Assembly (NCBI GenBank): GCA_946807835.1
Contig: OX327697.1
Span: 14,332,001 to 14,396,000 of the forward strand
DNA from: Ailanthus altissimus
Lineage: Eukaryota > Streptophyta > Magnoliopsida > Sapindales > Simaroubaceae
Direction: 5' to 3'
Length of the DNA stretch: 64,000 nt
Translations under genes and position numbers: made by a program
Notes under the pieces: generated by a model
Told to the model about the DNA's origin: nothing
Databases searched by the model: none
Seen by the model: only the letters and a program-made list of their open reading frames with translations
Shown: in pieces, positions 58,900 to 64,000 of the stretch
Position numbering within the stretch: the first letter of the stretch is position 1
Layout: each line of letters opens with the position of its first letter

Positions 58900-60337
58900 A
58901 CTTGTTCAGCTAAAAATGCTTTCTTTTTCACATGATCCGCTTTAAAGTTTTGAAAAAGACCTAGTTATAAAGACCCTAAAAATGGTTGCCCACACTTACT
59001 TTTTGAAATCTTCAAATAGGTAAAAAGTGATAACCGCTTTAACTTAATCCATGTGTTGCCTTTCTAAAGTATATGCATTTGAGTTGTGTTGTCATTTGGG
59101 GTTTGGTTGTGGTTGAGAAGGAATTTTTCTTTCTCATGAATGTTCAGTATGGATGCAAATTTAGTAAGAGTATCTTTCAAATCAGCAAAAGTTTGAACAT
59201 TTTGAGAATTAATAGACTATTGCTTTTCAATGAATGTATGCAAAGATTTTTAAAGATTATTCCTAGGAGGTAGGACATATGGTGCATAAGCTTGATGGTT
59301 GTGACAATTTTGGTGTAGTTGGAAAGGTGGTTGTGAAGCCTGTGCTTGAGTGTCATTCCTCCAACTAAAATTTGGGTGATTTCTCCATCCAAGATTGTAG
59401 TTTTGTGAATATGGGTTATTGTTTGACCGGTTGAACGTGTTTAGAACATTGACTTGTTCATGGAGACATTCTCTAAATGCAGGCAAAGTTGGGCAACCAT
59501 TGGTAGAGTGGTCATGGGTTTCACAAATGTAACACACAATTTCTTGAACAAATTTTATTTGACCACTCTTTTACATTTCTAAGGTTTCGACTTTTCTAGA
59601 TAAGATGCTAATTTGGCTTGAAGGTGCCTCACAAGTACTAGCAGTGTCCTAATTTTGAGCATTTTCTGCTAATAAGTCTAGATAATTCATTGCCTCTTTT
59701 GGGTCTTTGTCCTTAAATGTTCCATTACACATCATTTCTACCATTTGCCTAACTTGGGGTGTTAAGCCCTTATAGAAATTTGAGACTAGTCTCCATGTTT
59801 CAAAGTTATGACGGGGACAGGTATTAAGTAATTCTTTATACATTTTCCAACATTAGTAAAGGGTCTCTCCTAGTTTTTGGGCAAAAGTGGTAATTTTTCT
59901 TTTGAAAGAATTTGTTCTATGGGAAGGAAATTTTTTTTCAGGAATTGTTGTTGCATCTCATCCCATAAAGAAATGGATCCTGGCCTAAGGTTTTGTAGCC
60001 ATGTTTTAGCTTTATCTTTTAAAGAAAAAGGGAAAAGCTTAAGTCAAATTGTATTCATGCTATAATTTTAGTCATTATACGTGTTACACACTTCTTCAAA
60101 TTCTCTTAGATGTAGATAAGGGTTCTCTGCATCTAATTCATAAAAAGTGGGTAAAAATTTGATAATGTCTGGCTTAAAATTAAAATGTGTTGCATCCGGA
60201 GGAAAAATTAAGCAAGATGGTGCACCGGTTCATGTAGGGTTCATGTAATCTCTAAGTATTCTAGGTCGGTTATGGTCATTATGTTAGGACTGATTGTCCT
60301 CTGGGTCTATGAGTCCTTCAATTTGATTTTCGGTCAT
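58900..60337 (-). pseudogene. Gag of element E
   Basis: Starts MTENQIEGLIDPEDNQS at 60,337 (first Met after the leader), then a stop. Core block near 60,030-59,900 (LKLFPFSLKDKAKTWL and LRPGSISLWDEM). A frame at 59,843-59,649 has LVSNFYKGLTPQVRQMVE. An intact CX2CX4HX4C zinc knuckle, CYICETHDHSTNGC, lies at about 59,534-59,490, followed by Asn/Pro/Gln-rich sequence. Several stops. Confidence 0.88.
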
Positions 60338-60643
60338 GGTGTTAATTGGTGAAAAATGAGAAGATGAAGAAAAATTCAATAAATTGTCAAAGGAAGTTCT
60401 GAAATTACCTTTCACCAAACGATGAGAATTAGGATCTTGAAACCAACCGCTTATATAAAGAAATAAAATAAAATACAATAACAATAAATAATATAAATAA
60501 ATAAATAAAATATTAAACATAGGTAAATAAGATAAGTAAAACTAAAATTAAAATAAAATAAAGATAAATAATTAGAAGTTAGATTAATAATATTAGATTA
60601 GTTAATAATATATATTATATAATAAAAAGTTAAGAAATAAAGA

Positions 60644-60931
60644 GTAGGAGGCTTAACCTTCCATAAAAATAAAAAGTGAATAATAAATCAAATAAAACAA
60701 GTTAGGAGGTTTAGCCTTCTATGAAAATAAAAAGCGAATAATAAATAAACTAAAGTAAGTTATGAAGTTTAGCTTTACATAAAAAAAAAAGTGAATAATA
60801 AATAAAGTAAAGCACGTTAGGAGATTTAGCCTTCCAAGAAAATAAAATTCGAATAATAAATAAAGTAAAGCAAGTTAAGAGGCTTAGTCTCCCATGAAAA
60901 TAAAACAAACAAACAAACAAACAAACAAATA
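60644..60931 (-). repeat. Five tandem 57-58 bp units in the leader of element E
   Basis: Units start at 60,644, 60,701, 60,759, 60,816 and 60,874 on the plus strand, each like GTTAGGAGGTTTAGCCTTCC followed by TGAAAATAAAA(A/G)GCGAATAATAAATAAA. The array lies between the primer site and gag and ends next to a CAAA repeat (60,903-60,930). Confidence 0.9.
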
Positions 60932-60954
60932 AAATGTTAATTTCACTTCCTCTA

Positions 60955-60971
60955 CAACGGCGCCAAAAACT
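60955..60971 (-). promoter_or_regulatory. Primer-binding site of element E, tRNA-Asp type
   Basis: Minus strand TTTTTGGCGCCGTTGTAG directly after the 5' LTR. TGGCGCCGTTG is the usual Athila/Tat primer site; the last bases differ from the canonical GCCGG. Confidence 0.85.
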
Positions 60972-62342
60972 TGACACTTCTAGAATATAGGAGTTTATTC
61001 CCAAGTGCAGGATTGTCAAAGTAATAAATAACCCGATGAGAATGAGGTCGATCCACAGGGAAGTAGAATTAAAATTACAAGCTATAAATACTTTAAAGAC
61101 AATTAATGCAGTATAAGATATTTGCAAATATAAATTTAATTAACCAATTCAAATAAAAGTTAAGGTTAGGGGGATCCACTCTTGGCATAAAAAGTATGAA
61201 TATATTTAACTCTTTTTATAACTTAATTGGAATCCTCACACAAAAGAGGTTCCAACCGGAAGATATAACAATTAAAAGTTCATCACCATTTATATATTAA
61301 CTAGCATTTATTTCTTTCAATTATTATATACCAAATCTTACAAATGGGTTCAAGTATTTATTATGTCAATCGTTATATTTGTTTACAATAAATCAAGATT
61401 CTCACTTTACAAGAAAGGGTATATACGCCAAATCTTGTAAATGGTTTCAAGAATTCATTGTGCCAAGTATAAAAAATAAATACATCATATATAAATTTGC
61501 ATAACTTAAGAATGAAGCATTAAATTTATGAATAAGAGTTAAGTATATCTTATTACCTTGTCAAGAGTTTCACGCTTTCACCTTAGTATAAATAAAATTA
61601 CTTAGACATAATAAAATTAAAGAAAAAGAAAAGAAATGAAAAAAGAGATAACATGATTTTACAATAGTAAACAAGAGAAATAATATTACAAAGAGATAAT
61701 ACAAAAAATAAGTATTTTGAACTAAAATCTAACTCTTTAATTACATTTTTTAGGTATAAACATGCTATTTATTTATAGAAAAATATGGAAAAATCCAGAC
61801 AAATGAAGAGGGAACCACTTGGATGATAAAAGTCAAGAATGGTGGCAAATAATTTACATTGATTATCATTAAGGCAGCTACTTGATTATCCAATTTAGAA
61901 TTGATGTGATTCGAATTAGCTGTCACTCAAAACATCAAAGTTATAGATAAGTTTCTTATCTTTCCAAATTGAGTTATCTCATATATATTAGATACGTATT
62001 TATATAGTTATAGGCCAAAAATTGATAACTATTTAGATTGGGCTTGTACTGCTGATTAGTTCTAATTTAGGCCATTTTCAACCTTTAAACACTCGAATTG
62101 CAAATGATTTGTGAATATAATATGTTAGCGCATTGAATTAGATCTTCACAGGATCAAGAATCACTCCAATTGGATTCTTAGGTAGAAAGTTATGCCCATT
62201 TTACCGAATTTACTACAAAACAGTTAAATGCTAATTAGGTACAATATTGTAAACATACATAAGTTAAGGGGGTTAAAGACACTAGTAATACAAAACAATG
62301 ATATAAAATCATTATTAAATATGTAATTTAAAGTGTTCATCA
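60972..62342 (-). repeat. 5' LTR of element E (1,371 bp)
   Basis: TATA box TATAAATA at 61,777-61,770 on the minus strand, equivalent to that in the other LTR. It ends next to the primer site. Confidence 0.93.
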
Positions 62343-62640
62343 GGTGTTTTCCATCTTCACTAATAATAAAGTAGACCTGAAAATAGTTGTTCGTTTATAA
62401 TGGTTCACCCTAAGGGACGACACGAATGGCTTGTTGTATGCTTTTGTCTGATATGTTTAATTGAAGGCCATAACATCACTAAAACAACAGTAGTTAGCCC
62501 GTAAGCCCCTATCATACCAAAACAAATCTGCTATATGTTATTTAAATATAGAGTGGATTTATAAAAGAAACCATGGTTTGTAACTCTCTTCCTCTTAATT
62601 GAAAGACAAAAGGTACAAAGTAACTGCATAAGATATACTT
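62343..62640 (-). pseudogene. FAR1/MULE transposase relic, N-terminal-side segment
   Basis: Minus strand reads FFYKSTLYLNN, DLFWYD, DVMAFN-stop-TYQTKAYNKPFV (first catalytic Asp now Asn) and VNHYKRTTIFRSTLLLVKME, ending NT at the insertion. The next residues, YKWLLETF, are at 50,800. This is the same pseudogene split by the Athila-like element. Confidence 0.8.
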
Positions 62641-62726
62641 GTAAGCCTATAAAGTTTCTCTCTAGGCAGTAAGCTTATAGATCTGAATTTTGTTTGCTTG
62701 CGAACTCTACTATCACTTCCTCAATC

Positions 62727-64000
62727 ATGGAAAATATTCAAGCTCTATGAAATTCTTTTTCAATTGATAATTCTCACAACGAAGAGGTCATAGGGATTTT
62801 GAAAGCGGTGGTCAGGAGACATCAATCTGTAGTAAAATTTGGACTTTTTGTCAGTCTTGATAAGGAAAAACTAGCAACGAGATGCATTTAAAACATAATG
62901 AAAAACCTGTGGCGGCCTAATGGGGACCTCAAATTTTAATGGTTAGGTGGAACCATTTTTTTGTGCGAGTTTGCACTAGAAGAAGACCATATAAGGTTGT
63001 TGGTGTCTGAACCTTGGAATTTTAACAAATTCCTCCTGGCCATGGAATCAACCGTAGAGGAAAACCCGGTGGTAAATCCTACCTTTCGGCAAACACCATT
63101 TTGGATCCAGGTGTACAATATACCGATAATCCACATGAACGTCGAGACGGCCAAACTGATCGGGAATAAAATTAGGAGCTTTTTAGACGTGGATGCTAAT
63201 GACTCAGGATCATGCATATAGAGATTTCTTCGCATCAGAGTGAGATTATTGACTGATCAACCAATAAAAAGGGGGATTTTCCTTAAATTAGGGTCAAGTG
63301 AAAATCTGATATGGCTTGATTTCAAATACGAGAAGCTACCGGAGTTCTGTACCCTTTGCGGATTATTAGCTCATGTTTACTGTGAGTGCCTACGATCCTA
63401 CCCTACAGTCTTAAAAAAACCCGGTAACTACCGCTATTCAAATAACATCAGGTGAATAGAAGTTATAAGACTTAGAAGTCCCATTCAACAAAGGAAAAAC
63501 TCAGAAGCTCTTTTGCTCCTTTTTTCGAAGACCCCAAACAAGCTTCTCACTAAGTCACAGATGAATGAGGATCAAACAATGACAAAGCATAAATCAAGAT
63601 CAACAATATTGATGATCACAAGTCCACTGACGTTGGTAATATCTGCCCAGCGAGAGAAACCCAAATCACAGCTAGTAGATTGTCAGGGAAAGGCCCCGAC
63701 AACCCAAAAACACCAACAAATATATGCCATACTTTGCAGAACAATAATGCTACAGGTGAAAGCTTTTGGCATGGTGGAAAAGAATCTTTTGATGGTCACT
63801 TGAACTACACAAAAAAGATTGATAGGGCACGCGTAGTTGACACCAAAGCAAAGGGAATCTCGGGTGTACAAACAAAAGTCTTTAATGGCTCTAACATGAA
63901 CTCTCAAAAGGCATGTGACGGGTATATCAACCAAATAGAGGAAGCATGGCAAGGACTTCACAAAAGGGCTGCAAATAATCTGGATACATGTGTAAGTAAT
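62727..64000 (+). pseudogene. L1-type LINE ORF1 (DUF4283 and zinc knuckle), runs out of the window
   Basis: Starts MENIQAL at 62,727, then a stop. After LWRPNGDLKF, an open block 62,961-63,221 reads EPWNFNKFLLAMESTVEENP and TPFWIQVYNIPI-HMNVETAK, the DUF4283 domain of plant LINE ORF1 proteins. The next block, 63,240-63,455, has KRGIFLKLG, WLDFKYEKLPEFC and the CX2CX4HX4C knuckle CTLCGLLAHVYCEC. Frameshifts and a TAG at 63,219-63,221 break it. Past 63,500 it is the variable C-terminal part. No endonuclease or RT is in view. Confidence 0.85.

Larger units (their letters stand above)
50805..62342 (-). mobile_element. Athila-like Ty3/gypsy element E (11.5 kb), structurally complete
   Basis: LTRs at 60,972-62,342 (5') and 50,805-52,237 (3'), both TGACACTTC...TTCATCA, flanked by the 5-bp target duplication GGTGT (50,800-50,804 and 62,343-62,347). 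On the minus strand the order is 5' LTR, PBS, repeated leader, gag, protease, RT, RNase H, integrase, an unrecognised frame, a LOG-like gene copy, noncoding 3' region and purine tract. The motif GACATTGAGAACAATGTC followed by TTGGGGG at about 53,470-53,505 is a usual post-coding mark of Athila/Tat elements. Coding genes have stops and one RT catalytic loss. Confidence 0.93.

Noticed and set aside
60750..61127. 125-codon minus-strand frame with hydrophobic stretches
   Set aside because: Lies across the 5' LTR end, the primer site and the tandem leader of element E; noncoding.

Overview
This is a repeat-dense stretch of a plant nuclear genome, most likely a eudicot. It is AT-rich with GC islands. 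It holds plant-type Ty1/copia and Ty3/gypsy LTR retrotransposons (initiator-Met and Asp-type primer sites), a hAT and two Mutator-type DNA transposons, and an L1-like LINE. The single ordinary host gene is spliced with GT-AG introns. The species cannot be fixed from sequence alone.

Layout. 1-12,748: two related copia elements in tandem sharing one LTR (internal A, LTR, internal B, LTR); the left end lies outside the window. 12,749-16,131: 3' part and LTR of a plus-strand Ty3/gypsy element into which the copia pair inserted. 16,132-17,830: older minus-strand Ty3/gypsy gag and leader. 18,678-19,850: Mutator-like non-autonomous element with about 112-bp inverted ends and a 9-bp target duplication; its right half and flank are present as three tandem units up to 21,282. 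22,726-28,245: complete-looking hAT element with a dead transposase gene. 28,824-33,379: the host gene, an RSRC2-like arginine/serine-rich protein with a C-terminal SMAP-type domain, minus strand, six coding exons, 487 residues. 34,936-40,138: copia element with two LTRs and a deleted RT core. About 42,600-44,700: decayed gene of a transposon-associated type. 45,550-50,181: broken chromovirus-like Ty3/gypsy element carrying a fold-back insertion with Pol III B-box-like motifs. 50,195-62,640: minus-strand FAR1/MULE transposase pseudogene split by an 11.5-kb Athila-like Ty3/gypsy element (50,805-62,342, target duplication GGTGT). 62,650-64,000: 5' end of an L1-type LINE.

The most interesting object is the Athila-like element. 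Downstream of its integrase and in the same orientation it carries two non-retroviral reading frames: an unrecognised 182-codon Cys-containing frame with only two stops, and an intronless full-length relic of a LONELY GUY (LOG) cytokinin-activating phosphoribohydrolase gene, preceded by a TATA box. Other points of note are the chimeric shared LTR of the copia tandem, the iterated motif in the copia leaders, the hAT insertion whose empty site can be read from a neighbouring repeat copy, and the tandem amplification of a Mutator-type element together with its target duplication.

Nearly every coding relic except the host gene has stops, frameshifts or catalytic-residue losses. The genes do not form a pathway; the region reads as a nested TE cluster around one housekeeping-type gene. 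All calls come from reading the sequence and from knowledge of protein families; no database search was possible.
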